Below, one piece after another: positions 1-11,514 of a DNA stretch of 64,000 bases (the first letter of the stretch is position 1; every line of letters starts with the position of its first letter). Source of the stretch: Vigna angularis (taxonomy: Eukaryota; Streptophyta; Magnoliopsida; Fabales; Fabaceae); contig NC_068975.1 of NCBI RefSeq assembly GCF_016808095.1, forward strand, positions 22,885,501-22,949,500, written 5' to 3'. The position numbers were made by a program, and so were the translations under genes. Under the pieces are notes generated by a model. That model made no database searches and had not been told where the DNA came from. It worked only from the letters and a program-made list of their open reading frames with translations.

Positions 1-429
1 CATGATGAGAAAATTTTGGGACCTTTTAGACACCTTTTGAGGATTTCATACTGAAAATAAGGAATAGCGTGGTCTACCATCACAACTAGCAAAATGAAGG
101 GTGGCCTATAAATTGAAAGGCAACATGAAAGAGATTTTAGAACAAGAGACATTTGGTGCAAAAGAGAGCAAGACAGAAGAGACAGAAGAGAACTTCTGGA
201 GCTTGCAATTGTCTTGGAAGTTGAGGGAGAGCTACTCGAAGGCACTCTTTGATCAATAAAATACTCAAAAGGAAGTAGAGTGATTTAACTTTATTCTTTT
301 GTGCATGATAATTATATATTTTAAGATTTTGAATATGAATATGAGACATGAGTATGTTTGATTTTAGTAAAAGTACTTATCTTATTTATTTGTGGAGGTT
401 TTAATTTTCTTGATTATATTTTTATTATT

Positions 430-985
430 TTTAATTTTCCGAGTTACTTTGGTAAAACTTTCATTTCCACTTCATTTATCCTTATATTAACTTCAAATTT
501 TGATCCTAAGATATATTGATTATGTTTGACCGCTTGAATTATTAATTGAATGACTAAGTTTAGAGAAATTAATTTTGTATTTTGAAGAGAGTTGATAACT
601 ATTTTATTTTTGTTTCTAAGTTGTCTTGATAAAACCTAAATTCTCAATAATTAACAGTTGGATCAAACTGAAACTTTGATATATGGTTCCTAAGACATAT
701 TAATTCACATTGATCACTCAAATTATTAATTGGATATCTCAGCTTAGAGAAATTAGTTCCACATTTTGAATGATTTGATCACCACCTTAGTTATGTCTCT
801 AAGCCATCTCGGTAAAAGTAAGATTCCCACTTTATTAATCGTTCGATCGAATTGAAAGTTTTACTATGGCTTTTAGATATATTGTTATTTATTTTGACCG
901 ATCGGATCTTTAATTAGAGGCTTGCAATTAGAAAACTTTTATACATAATATTCCAGTAGTTTAGATGGTTGATAACTTTGACCTT
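430..985. repeat. Degenerate tandem repeat, unit about 180 bp, three copies
   Basis: Three consecutive blocks share an ordered set of motifs: a 'TCTAAG..TCT.GGTAAAA' core (near 438, 615 and 797), then 'CCTAAGATATATTGATT', then 'AATTATTAATTGGAT', then 'TTAGAGAAATTA'. Core spacing is about 177 and 182 bp. The copies have diverged strongly, so the array is old. A unit near nucleosome length is typical of plant satellites. No coding potential is seen. The flanks (1-430 and 985-1350) are AT-rich and hold nothing I recognise. Confidence 0.55.
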
Positions 986-1420
986 TGTTGTTTGTTTATT
1001 GTATAACTTTTACCATAGAGATCTAATTGAGTTGATTCTTTTTCCATTGCATTAATCATTTGATTATATCTAATTTGAATGCAAGAACATACAATTTTAA
1101 GTTTTTTGGAAACTGCATTTTTCTTTCTAAATTCTCAAATAGCTCATGCATATGTTGTTATGTTGATTGTGCAATATATCTAAAAAAGTGGTAAGAAAAT
1201 CTTTGATGAAATATGAAGGTTAATATTGGTTTTGAAATAAGATATTAATTTATATTGCATGATGAATTGGTTGATGAATATGAACTTGATATGACATTGA
1301 TCAAGGATCTGGTGGAGAGATTCTATGTTTGTAATTGATTAAGAAAATAAAAAGAAAATAAAAGTCTCACACACACTCTCCCTCTTTCCCCTTTTCCCCC
1401 TTTCTCTGTTTGGAGAAACC

Positions 1421-1428
1421 CTATATAA
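1421..1428 (+). promoter_or_regulatory. TATA box in the 5' LTR of the first copia element
   Basis: CTATATAA follows a pyrimidine-rich stretch about 170 bp before the primer binding site, the usual position of the LTR promoter. The surrounding element is dead, so current activity is doubtful. Confidence 0.4.
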
Positions 1429-1597
1429 GCTAAGGTTTTCCCTTTCTCTCATGTAAGACAAAAATACCTAGATTCAATAAGAGTTTTATGTTTCCCTTAA
1501 CTGTCTCATGCTTTCCCTTTGCTTATATGCTTTCTTCGTCACTATTGTCATGGATCTCTCTCATTCCAACTCTTCTTCTCTCATACCATCTCTGATA

Positions 1598-1610
1598 TGG
1601 TATCAGAGCA
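1598..1610 (+). other. Primer binding site (initiator tRNA-Met) of the first copia element
   Basis: TGGTATCAGAGCA is the classic plant copia primer binding site, complementary to the 3' end of initiator methionine tRNA. It fixes the end of the 5' LTR a few bases upstream and the plus orientation of the element. Confidence 0.9.
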
Positions 1611-1784
1611 GGTTTGTTGCCTATTTTTCCTCTCATGTGCCAAAACCCTCTAAATCAAAATGCCTAACCCGTTTTCTTTCATTCTTGGTATGATAGAGAA
1701 CATGATCAATCTGTCAATCCTTCCAACCCTTTTACCTGCATTCTAGGGAAAATCCAGGTCTCATTCTCATCTCTCAAGTTCTAA

Positions 1785-2240
1785 ATGAAACCAAAGATTG
1801 CAGAATGTGTCATATATGTAGAAGATGCCAAAGATTTGTGGGATGAATTGAAAGAAAGGTTCTCAAAAGGTGATTACTTCAAGATTTCTGACTTACTTCA
1901 AGACATTCACTCAATTAAACAAGGAGAAAAGAGCGTAAGTCAGTTCTTTACTGATTTGAAGATTCTTTGGGAAGAATTAAAGTCTCTTAGACCCATACTA
2001 TGTTGTACTTATGATGTTTCTTGTAGTTGTGATTTGTCTAAAATCTTGTTCAAATACAGAGATGTAGAACATGTTGTTTGTTTCTTAAAGGGCCTAAATG
2101 ATACCTATAACATTGTGAGAACACAAATCACGTGGTCAAGGAAGAGGAAGAGGAAGAAATCCCAATTATGGAAAACAATGCTCTTACTTCCACAAGATGA
2201 ACCACATTGTGGATGAATGATACTCTAAAAATGGTTACTC
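1785..2240 (+). pseudogene. copia gag remnant with broken zinc knuckle
   Basis: The first 110 or so residues match copia gag (UBN2/Retrotran_gag type), including 'DLWDELKERFSKGD' and a 'FLKGLNDTYNIVRTQI' end that is typical of this family. After that the reading frame shifts. A Gly/Arg-rich linker and a CCHC-like stretch (CSYFHKMNH, near 2179-2205) are readable in another frame, but the second Cys is Phe and the last Cys codon region reads as a stop. The gene cannot make functional Gag. Confidence 0.75.
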
Positions 2241-2499
2241 ATCAAGGTACCAGAAAAATGAAAACAACAATCAAGATGGAGGAAGGAATAATGACTGGAA
2301 CTCTGCCAACATTTGCAAGAGTGATTATGCCCTTACAAAAACACAACCCACCCAATAGGCAAACATTAATACCTTAAGTTCCTTTACTCCAAAATAGATG
2401 CAGAAGTTGCTAAAGATGATAGAAAACGTTGATAATTCTTCACACAGCATTAGTCAAATATACAGGAACACAACAGAAGACAAACATGATATGATTTCT

Positions 2500-4956
2500 T
2501 AAATTATAAACATCGGGCCATTGATCATGTGACCCATGAGAAAAAACACTTTGTCTCTGTTCAAAAAATCAAACCCATATTTGTTAAACTGTCAAATAAC
2601 TCCGTTGTCACTGCCCAACATGCAAGAACAATTTAGTTTTCGAAAGATTTTATTATCTTTAATGTCTTATGTGTTCCCCATTTCTCTTTTAATCTAATAT
2701 ATGTCCAAAGTTTAACTAGGGACATAAACTATACCATAACCTTTTCCTCTAAGATGTGTCAAATACATGACAATTCTACCTTGAATATGTTTTGATGTGT
2801 TAATGTCTACATGAGCCTCTATAACTTGAAATCTTTTCCCATTTTTGATCAATATTTCATTCCTAAATTTGTTCTCTTATAAATGTGTTTATGTTAATCT
2901 GTGGCATTTTAGATAGGCCACCTTAGACACAAAATTATAGAACAAATATGCAAAAATTTCCCTTATGTATAAATACCTTCTGATATTGCTTGTGCTATAT
3001 GTCATTATGCTAAACAATACAAATTGGCTTTCCCTAAAGGTAATTCTCTATCTACTGATTATTTTGAAATGATACACTATGATATATTGGGCCCTGTTTC
3101 CATTTCTTTTTTCATGGTCATAGATATTTTATTAATATAGTTTATCATTACAACAAACATATTTAGGCTTTTATAATGCATAATAAAATTATTAAGATCA
3201 TAGGGAATTTTGTTATAAGAATTAAAAACCAGTTGAATAAAACTATTAAGATCATTATAATTGACAATGGACCTGAGTTTAACTATATTGTTTTGTATTA
3301 TTTTCATGATATTGGCGATTAGAGAAGCACTCCTCAATAAAACTCTGTCGTGGAGTGCAAACATTAGCATATACTAAACATAACTAATAGCCTGTATTTT
3401 CAATCCAATGTTTCTAATTCTTAGTGGTCTTATATTGTCTCTCATGCCATATATTTGATTAATAGACTTCCTTCCCTTGTCCTTAATGGCAAAACTCCCT
3501 ATGATTTAATGTATGACATTATACCCACTTATCTTAATTTAAAAACCTTTGGTTGCTTATGCTTTGCTTCCACTTTGAAAAATATAAAAAATAAACTTGA
3601 TCTTAGGGCTGGAAAAGGGCGTTTTTCTTGGTTATAAGAATGATGTGAAAGGTTATATTATGCTTGACATCAATACTAGGGAAATTTTTATAAACAGAAA
3701 TGATATCTTTTATGAAAATATTTTTCTCTATAAAAGCCACAAAAGCAATAAGGAAACCTAATGTATTGAAGAGGACAAAATTGTTTTTCTTAATAATCTT
3801 TCATGCAGTTATAACTTTATTGATAAACAAAGCTCAATTGAAAGTGACAACAATGACCAAAGGCCTATTGAGAATGTTAATGCTACAACATTAATCCTAC
3901 TGAAAGTGAATGAGTTCATAATCATAGAAGGTCCACCAGAGTTAGAAGGACCCATGGATACTTGAATGACTACATACATCAGGTTAATTAATCCTCATCT
4001 AAATCCTTATGTATAAGAAATGGTTTCAAAACTTTATATCTTATCTCTAATTTTTTTTATCTTATTACTCTTTGTCTGAGAAACATTTAAAATACACCCT
4101 GGCTATAATTGCCAGTAGTGAACCCCATTCTTGTGATGAAGCCAAAACCAACTGTGAATGGACGGATGTTATGCAAAAAGAAATCAAAACTTTACAGGAC
4201 AATGGTACCTAGTATATAACCTAGCTACCTCCTGAAAAAACTCTCATCGATTGTAGTTGGGTATACAAAATCAAACACAAAGCAGATGACACCATAGAAA
4301 AGTACAAGGCTCGCTTAGTGGCCAAAGGTTATACCCAGCAAGAAGGAATAAACTTTATGGATACTTTTTCTCCTGTTGCCAAGTTCTCCATTGTCAGGTT
4401 ACTGCTTGCCTTTTTTGTCTCAAAGAATTGGTTCATATACACCAACTTGATATGGAAAATGCCTTTCTATATGGGGACGTAAATGAAGAAGTTTACATGG
4501 AGTCACCGCTTGGTCTGAATTTTTATGAAAAGGGATAGGTTTACAAACTAACTAAGTCTTTATATGGTCTAAAATAGGTCAGTAGGCAATGGTTTGACAA
4601 ATTATCCACTTTCCTTATATTTGTTAATTTCACTCAATTTAAATTTGACAATTCTCCCTTCATTAAGAAAACACTTACATATTTCACAACTCTTCTTGTG
4701 TATGTAGATGACATTATTTTGGCAGGAAATTCCATCACAGAGATTGATCATATAAAGGCTCTTTTATACCATAAATTTCGGATTAAGAACCTAGGAGAGC
4801 TTAAATACTTCCTAGGATTTGAAGTGGCCAAGTCTTGGAAGGACATTCATCTTTATCAAAGGAATTATGCTTTGGACATTCTTGAAGAAATAGGAATGCT
4901 AGGAAGCGAGCCATGTTCTACTTCCTATCTAAGTGACATAATTCTTTGTATATAAC
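2500..4956 (+). pseudogene. copia pol remnant (protease, integrase, reverse transcriptase)
   Basis: Readable islands in all three plus frames follow the copia order. Near 2513-2630 there is a post-protease stretch (IDHVTHEKKHFVSV), with the D-S/T-G-A triad already damaged. Near 2890-3100 is the integrase zinc-binding His/Cys region. Near 3455-3640 are integrase-core remnants. From about 4130 come RT segments '[20 protein letters not shown]' and '[20 protein letters not shown]', and at 4698 the catalytic 'YVDDIILAGNS' and 'LKYFLGFEVA'. Stops and frameshifts separate the islands. The sequence ends before RNase H, at the junction with the Ogre-type LTR. Confidence 0.8.
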
Positions 4957-5384
4957 TGTCGCAACCGGAATCGCGACGGGACGACTATCTAAAAAAGAAA
5001 CGGGTTTTGAAAAGAGATTTTGGAGTCGCCACCATAGTTTATTATGGAAAACTACGGAAAAACCATAAAATGATAAGACACGGTCCGCGAAAACTAGATT
5101 CTGGGTTCGGGAGTCGGTTACGCGTAGGGAAGGTGTTAGCACCCTACAACGCCTGCCCTAAGGCAGTACCTTTAACTAAATGCACGAATATGATGTGGTT
5201 TTCAAAATGTTTAACTATCCCTAAAACAAAATTCTAAATAAACAAAATATATTTTTTAGTTTTGTGGGCCCGACAAGGATTGACCTTGCTCCTACGTATT
5301 CTCATTCAAAATGAGAAATCAGGGTTACGTAGTTCTAGCTGAGAGATTACTTGTAGTTTGGGAATATTTTAGTATTTTTAATAA

Positions 5385-5760
5385 AGAAGGAAAAGGTTTT
5401 CTAGCACAAGGCCTACGCGAGCGGTCGCACGTGTGCTTAAACCTTTTCAAAATATTTTTTTGTTTGATTTTTAACTTTTGTAAAAGGAAAAGGTGTTTTT
5501 TAGCACAAGGCCTACGCGAGCGGTCGCACGTGTGCTTAAACCTTTTCAAAATATTTTTATTTGATTTTTAACTTTTGTAAAAGAAAAGGAAAAGGTTTTT
5601 TAGCACAAGGCCTACGCGAGCGGTCGCACGTGTGCTTAAACCTTTTCAAAATATTTTTATTTGATTTTTAACTTTTGTAAAAGAAAGGGAAAAGGTTTTT
5701 TTAGCACAAGGCCTACGCGAGCGGTCGCACGTGTGCTTAAACCTTTTCAAAATATTTTTT
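5385..5760. repeat. Four copies of a roughly 100-bp tandem repeat inside the LTR
   Basis: The GC-rich core GCACAAGGCCTACGCGAGCG recurs at about 5404, 5503, 5603 and 5704, each time followed by a GTCGCACGTGTGC segment and a T-rich spacer. Copies are almost identical, with length differences only in homopolymer runs. Each copy carries several CpG sites and a CACGTG core (GCACGTGTGC), a G-box-like bZIP/bHLH binding core. Confidence 0.9.
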
Positions 5761-5899
5761 GTAAATTCTTTTTATTTAAACTATAAATATTGTATTATTA
5801 AATATATATTTTAAGATAAGTAGATGTCTAAAATAAATAAATAGAACAAAATAAAATAAGGAAAAAAAATAAATAAAAATAAAATAAATAAACAAAAGA

Positions 5900-6680
5900 A
5901 ATGGAAGTGGCCGAACGGACGTTGGGGACAGATTCAGAATAACGAGCGTTCGTTGGGGAGAGAACGAACGTTCATTGGGAATATAACGGACATTTAGAAA
6001 TGGAAACTGAATGACGAACGTTCGTTGGGGAGAGAACGAACGTTCGTTGGGGGAAAGATGGCGAACGGACGCTAAATAACGAGCGTTCGTTGTGGGGATA
6101 TGGCGAACGGACGCTAAATAACGAAAGGTGAATAACGAGCGCTCATTGAGGAAAGATGGCGAACGGACGCCTGGAACGAACGCTGAATAACGAGCGCTCG
6201 TTGGGTAAAGATGGCGAACGGACGCTGAATAACGAGCGTTCGTTGTGGGGATATGGCGAACGGACACTAAATAACGAAAGGTGAATAACGAGCGCTCATT
6301 GAGGAAAGATGGCGAACGGACGCCTGGAACGAACGCTGAATAACAAGCGCTCGTTGGGTAAAGATGGCGAACGGACGCTGAATAACGAGCGTTCGTTGTG
6401 GGGATATGGCGAACGGACACTAAATAACGAAAGGTGAATAACGAGCGCTCATTGAGGAAAGATGGCGAACGGACGCCTGGAACGAACGCTGAATAACGAG
6501 CGCTCGTTGGGTAAAGATGGCGAACAGACGCTAAATAACGAGCGTTCGTTGTGGGGAGATGTCGAACGGACGTTGGGGATGAAAGCCTAATAACGAGCGC
6601 TCGCTGGGAAATGGCGAACGGATGCTAAATAACGAGCGTTCGTTGTGGGGAGATAGCGAACGCTAAATAACGAGCGTTCC
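5900..6680. repeat. Tandem array rich in GAACGTTC/GAGCGCTC palindromes inside the LTR
   Basis: Short units of the form GCGAACGGACGCTxAATAACGAGCGTTCGTT are repeated throughout. A higher-order period of 153 bp is visible from the marker ACGAAAGGTGAATAACG at about 6121, 6274 and 6427. The units contain self-complementary cores such as GAACGTTC and GAGCGCTC and many CpG sites. The minus-strand open frame across this region is a repeat artefact. Confidence 0.85.
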
Positions 6681-8190
6681 AAAAGAGGCCTAAGGTTCCT
6701 GGACGTACGCTCATTTCTGGGCCTGGCCCACATGGTCAATTTCTAACCTAGAATTTTCTAGGGGTTCAGGAGGTTCATCCTCATTCCCACTCCCCAGCTC
6801 ACGTCTTCTCTAGAGACCCAAGGTCTCCTGCTCTGCGCCACGAACTCACCGCCACCTCTGCCATATCCGGCCACCGTCACCTCAACCAGAACACGCCTTG
6901 ACCTCGTTGGCGACAACTCGCGCCACCAGAACCACCACCCGCCACGACGCCACCTTCTCCGCTTTTCTCTTTTCGAAAACAGCGATCTCCAGGGAGGGTC
7001 TTCCTCCGCCGCACATGTGCCAATATTTCTTCAAATCGATCGCCGCGAAACATCGTCTATGGCGTCGCCAGTAGCGTCGCCTGCCGCCGAAGCCATCGTC
7101 CGATTCACCGAGAAAAAACACAGAGAACCTTCTCCTCTTCCCCTCAGCACCACTATCCTAATCTAGTGTTCTACAACGGGATGGTGAGCCTGAAGGTGGT
7201 GGCGTGTGCCTCTTCTTAGATTGAACAAGAATGAATGGAAAGGGAGATAGGTGTTGCGCGGTTGAAGGAGACAGTGAACGACACAGTGACCAATCCCTGT
7301 TTTGACTCAGTGAAGGTAAAGTATGGGCTTGTGTTTAGATGCTGGAAATTGGTCATTGTTCTAGACAGTGGCTTTGTATAATGCAGGTTGAGGATGATGG
7401 TTTATGAGTGAATGAGGGAATGAGGTTTGGTTGAGTAAATTGAGGAGTGCAAAGTTTGCGAGACCGTGATGATGGGTGGGAGATGCAGCAGGGAATGAAG
7501 ATGATCATGGGTATTGGAAATCAAGTGTTGGAGGCGAAGATTGATGATGTTTGGTAATAACGAACATATACAAATATCCAGTGCATTCAACAATATTCAC
7601 ATACAAATTTAACAACAATCGGAGATATGTTCATGAGCAAGTAAGTAACTCAGTAGAATAAGGAGTGTTAGATATTACTTACCTCTCGATTGTTATTGCC
7701 AACCTTGCGTCTCCAATGGGTTTTTTTTCTTCTCCTTTTGCTAGCCTCTGTCTTTTTCTCCAGGTGAAAAAAAAATGGTCAATCCAGATGATGATGATCC
7801 CAGATGAAGGTCCCCGTGTGCCTCCTCCCTTTTCTTTTTTTTTTCTCTCTGATCTCACCCCAATTCCCCCTCCCAAAATCTTGGAAAATATTCCATTCTA
7901 ACAACCTGGTCCCCCCTCCTCAGACACGCTTCCCATACGCCATTTTCCACGTTTTTCTATTTTTTTATTTTTTATTTCAATTTTATTTTATTATTATTAT
8001 TTTTATTTTTATTTTTCAATTTTTTAATTATTTTGATTAATTAACTCTATTAAAACAAATTGAAAATAAGAAATAAAATAGAAATTGAATTAAAAGCAAA
8101 GATCTAAATATATAACAAAATAGAATAAAACAAAAAGGTAAAATAAAAGAAAAATAATAAAAGAAACAATAAAAACACATTTTTTTACAA

Positions 8191-8320
8191 ACCCGGACGA
8201 AATTGAGTGTTGACAGCTGCCCCTCTTTACTTAGATATTACTAAATAATATGAAAATTTAATCTTTTCGTATTATTTAAGTAAAGCTAAGTAAAGATAAA
8301 GACACTAATTTTGTCCGGGT
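8191..8320. other. Nested palindrome spanning the polypurine tract/LTR junction
   Basis: Three successive pairs of arms are nested. ACCCGGACGAAATTGAGTGT (8191-8210) pairs with 8302-8320. TCTTTACTTAGA (8224-8235) pairs with CTAAGTAAAGA (8286-8296). TTACTAAATAATATGAAAA (8238-8256) pairs with 8264-8283. Only a few mismatches occur in each stem. The outer left arm lies within the LTR start; the other arms lie in the internal 3' end, so the full structure can form only at the 3' LTR junction. Confidence 0.8.
8216..8230 (-). other. Polypurine tract of the Ogre/Tat-type element
   Basis: On the minus strand GTAAAGAGGGGCAGC lies directly before the LTR start TGTCAACA. A purine run abutting the 3' LTR is the plus-strand priming site of LTR retrotransposons, and it fixes the element's orientation as minus. 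Confidence 0.8.
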
Positions 8321-8404
8321 TTCAATCATGAAAGAAAACGAACAAAATAATTCAAGTCACGATGCCAAATGACCAATGTCAAGTAAAGTATCAGTAACAA
8401 AAAA

Positions 8405-8607
8405 GGTTTAATTCCTATTTTGGTCCCACTTTTCGTAGGGTCTGTTCAAATTGGTCCTACTTTTTTTCAAAAGTTCACTAAGATCCCACTTTTCGCAAAA
8501 ACGGTGCAAGTTAGTCCTTTTTGGTTACGGCGTTAAAAAACTAACGGCACAGCTGCCCAGCTGGAAGAAAACTGATGAGCTGTACATTTTTTTGTTGACG
8601 TGGCACT
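8405..8607 (+). repeat. Left terminal inverted repeat of the MULE
   Basis: 203 bp, ending GTTGACGTGGCACT, an exact inverted copy of 12396-12598. It contains repeated 'TGGTCCCACTTTTCG'- and 'GATCCCACTTTTCG'-type segments that could serve as subterminal transposase sites. Confidence 0.9.
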
Positions 8608-8754
8608 GTGAATTGGTGATTCATCCTGAGAGCAGAGGATTCATGGCTGTTTTACCCAAATTGAAAAGCAAAGTTAGGGTTCTGAAATCTAAAAGCAGGA
8701 GGTTTCAGCAAAGTTAGGGTTCTGAAATTTAAAAGCAGAGGTTTAGGGTTAGGG

Positions 8755-9201
8755 ATGAATTCATCACAGAGTTGTTCTTCCTGTTCGAAGGCAACCTCCA
8801 AAGGATTTTCGCAATCCTCACACGGTGTTGTTTCCAGGAGAGTTGGGATAACCCCTATTTGCCACTGTGGTGATATTGCTGTAATGAAAGTTGCTAGAAC
8901 TTCAAGGAATGCTGGGAGGAAATTTTGGGGATGTCGCCATTACAAGATGAGTGTTGGTGGGCAGCGAAAGAGATGTAGTATCTGCCGTGAACTGGGGCAC
9001 AACAAAAAAATGTGCCCTTTAAATCCAGCCATCATCCAACCAACACAATCAACACAGGCACAAAGTTCACAACCCATTGCACCTTCACAGCCATCAAGTC
9101 CCCAATCTCCTCAACCACCACAACCAAGTCAAGATTCCATCCGAGATTTAAGTGAGCCAATACAAAGGCAGAAGTTAAACATTAGAAGAAAAGATCCATA
9201 G
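8755..9201 (+). CDS. GRF plus CCHC zinc-finger protein carried by the MULE
   Basis: A 148-residue protein lies within the element. Residues 1-35 are Ser-rich. At about 36-64 there is a GRF-type zinc finger (C-x-C-G, then GRKFWGC). A zinc knuckle follows at about 74-87 (CSICRELGHNKKMC, spacing C-x2-C-x4-H-x4-C), of the kind often found at the C-terminus of plant MULE transposases. The last 60 residues are Gln/Pro/Ser-rich with a basic end. GRF domains bind nucleic acid; a role in DNA binding is inferred. No catalytic DDE region is present. It could be the leftover tail of a transposase, a captured host fragment, or an accessory protein. Plus-strand introns cannot be ruled out. Expression is unknown. 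Confidence 0.55.
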   Translation: MNSSQSCSSCSKATSKGFSQSSHGVVSRRVGITPICHCGDIAVMKVARTSRNAGRKFWGCRHYKMSVGGQRKRCSICRELGHNKKMCPLNPAIIQPTQSTQAQSSQPIAPSQPSSPQSPQPPQPSQDSIRDLSEPIQRQKLNIRRKDP

Positions 9202-11514
9202 ATTTAGTTGAAAATTTGGATGTATTAATATGTACTCTTCTTAACTACTTTAATTGTGGATGTATTAAGCACTTTCATTGTCTGTGTTGAATTCTTATCA
9301 AACACTTTCATTCTGTATGTTGAATTCTTATTAAGCACTTTAATTAAATATGTTGCACTGATATTATGTTGTGATATTTGGAAGTAGTGATATTATGTCA
9401 TTATATATGTTTTTTGCCAGGTATCCTTAATATGTATTATAGTAATATAGTAAGGGACCAATTTGAACAATTTTTAAAGGAAAAAGGGACCATCGTGAAC
9501 AAATTCAAAAGCAAAGGGGGACCACAATTAACATTTTTAAATCAAAGGAGGACTAAAACGAACTTCATTACACGAACTCAGATTGTTCACTCATATTACA
9601 TCCATAACCCTTATTTTTTCCTTCATCATGGGGTGCCAAAACATCACTTCCCACCATTGAAACACCAGGACCAGCCTAAGAAAAGTGCAAAAAGTGCTTA
9701 AAACTCACCTTTTTGGCCAATGGTGACCCCAGTTCACCTGACTGAGTACCTGTGTTGGACTTTCTGTACAAAATCCAGTTTTCTCTCGGGTAATCGTTTA
9801 CAGTGTCCTTGTAATCGATTACAGTGTCAAAAAAGGTGTAAACTTGATTTCTAAGGCATAATTCGAAAGGTCTTTGAGTATAGATTCCAACAAAACAAGA
9901 ATCAACTCATTTGGAGTTCGGTGGAGAAAGTTATGAGCAAAAGAACAAGCAAAGGTCAGAGTTGGCAAAAATATATGAAACGCTAACTTGAAAGAATAAA
10001 CTGTACCAACTCAGATGTCCAAAAAATACAAATTAGTAGTCATTGGAAAGATTTTTGAGTCTAGTTTCTAATAAAAAAAGAATCACATCATTTGGAGGTC
10101 GGTGGGAAAAGTTATCAGTAAAATAGTCAGCAAAGGTCAAAGTTGACAGCATGTTATCTCACCCAAGTTGCTCATCTCATAAACATTGTTTTTTTCCTCC
10201 ATCATGGGGTGCCAAAACATCACTTCCCACCATTGAAACACCAGGACCAGCCTAAGAAAAGTGCAAAAAGTGCTTAAAACTCACCTTTTTGGCCAATGGT
10301 GACCCCAGTTCACCTGACTGAGTACCTGTGTTGGACTTTCTGTACAAAATCCAGTTTTCTCTCGGGTAATCGTTTACAGTGTCCTTGTAATCGATTACAG
10401 TGTCAAAAAAGGTGTAAACTTGATTTCTAAGGCATAATTCGAAAGGTCTTTGAGTATAGATTCCAACAAAACAAGAATCAACTCATTTGGAGTTCGGTGG
10501 AGAAAGTTATGAGCAAAAGAACAAGCAAAGGTCAGAGTTGGCAAAAATATATGAAACGCTAACTTGAAAGAATAAACTGTACCAACTCAGATGTCCAAAA
10601 AATACAAATTAGTAGTCATTGGAAAGAGTTTTGAGTCTAGTTTCTAATAAAAAAAGAATCACATCATTTGGAGGTCGGTGGGAAAAGTTATCAGTAAAAT
10701 AGTCAGCAAAGGTCAAAGTTGACAGCATGTTATCTCACCCAAGTTGCTCATCTCATAAACATTGTTTTTTTCCTCCATCATGGGGTGCCAAAACATCACT
10801 TCCCACCATTGAAACACCAGGACCACCCTAAGAAAAGTGCAAAAGTGCTTAAAACTCACCTTTTTGGCCAATGGTGACCCCAGTTCACCTGACTGAGTAC
10901 CTATGTTGGACTTTCTGTACAAAATCCAGTTTTCTCTCGGGTAATCGTTTACAGTGTCCTTGTAATCGATTACAGTGTCAAAAAAGGTGTAAACTTGATT
11001 TCTAAGGCATAATTCGAAAGGTCTTTGAGTATAGATTCCAACAAAACAAGAATCAACTCATTTGGAGTTCGGTGGAAAAAGTTATGAGCAAAAGAACAAG
11101 CAAAGGTCAGAGTTGGCAAAAATATATGAAACGCTAACTTGAAAGAATAAACTGTACCAACTCAGATGTCCAAAAAATACAAATTAGTAGTCATTGGAAA
11201 GATTTTTGAGTCTAGTTTCTAATAAAAAAAGAATCACATCATTTGGAGGTCGGTGGGAAAAGTTATCAGTAAAATAGTCAGCAAAGGTCAAAGTTGACAC
11301 CATGTTATCTCACCCAAGTTGCTCATCTCATAAACATTGTTTTTTTCCTCCATCATGGGGTGCCAAAACATCACTTCCCACCATTGAAACACCAGGACCA
11401 CCCTAAGAAAAGTGAAAAAGTGCTTAAAACTCACCTTTTTGGCCAATGGTGACCCCAGTTCACCTGACTGAGTACCTATGTTGGACTTTCTGTACAAAAT
11501 CCAGTTTTCTCTCG

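Larger units (their letters stand above)
1350..4956 (+). mobile_element. Decayed Ty1/copia retrotransposon, 3' end missing
   Basis: The order LTR-like promoter, primer binding site, gag, protease, integrase and reverse transcriptase is that of a copia element on the plus strand. Coding regions are broken by many stops and frameshifts. The left LTR border cannot be placed because no second LTR is present. Sequence stops abruptly inside the RT/RNase H region at 4956, where the terminus of an Ogre-type LTR begins, so that element inserted here. No continuation of this copia element appears on the far side of the nest near 15.26 kb, so sequence was lost later. Confidence 0.8.
4957..8215 (-). mobile_element. 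3' LTR of the Ogre/Tat-type element
   Basis: On the minus strand the LTR starts with TGTCAACACTCAATTTCGTC at 8215 and ends with GATTCCGGTTGCGACA at 4957. At about 3.26 kb it is far longer than most LTRs but normal for Ogre-like elements. It contains two internal tandem arrays (5385-5760 and 5900-6680), a GC-rich stretch (about 6720-7150) and a T-rich end. Scattered open frames inside (for example 5776-6420 minus) only mirror the repeats and are not genes. Confidence 0.85.

Noticed and set aside
5776..6420. 214-residue minus-strand open frame with repeated 'SVRHIPTTNARYSA' units
   Set aside because: It is a translation of the 153-bp tandem array in the LTR; period and codon content follow the DNA repeat and no family matches.
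6882..7121. GC-rich minus-strand frame that might be a gene captured in the LTR
   Set aside because: Arg-rich, no domain, and within the GC-rich leader-like part of the LTR.
4957..8215. First read as a plus-strand 5' LTR beginning TGTCGCAACC
   Set aside because: The integrase tail, polypurine tract and LTR ends all agree on minus orientation; it is a 3' LTR read from its end.
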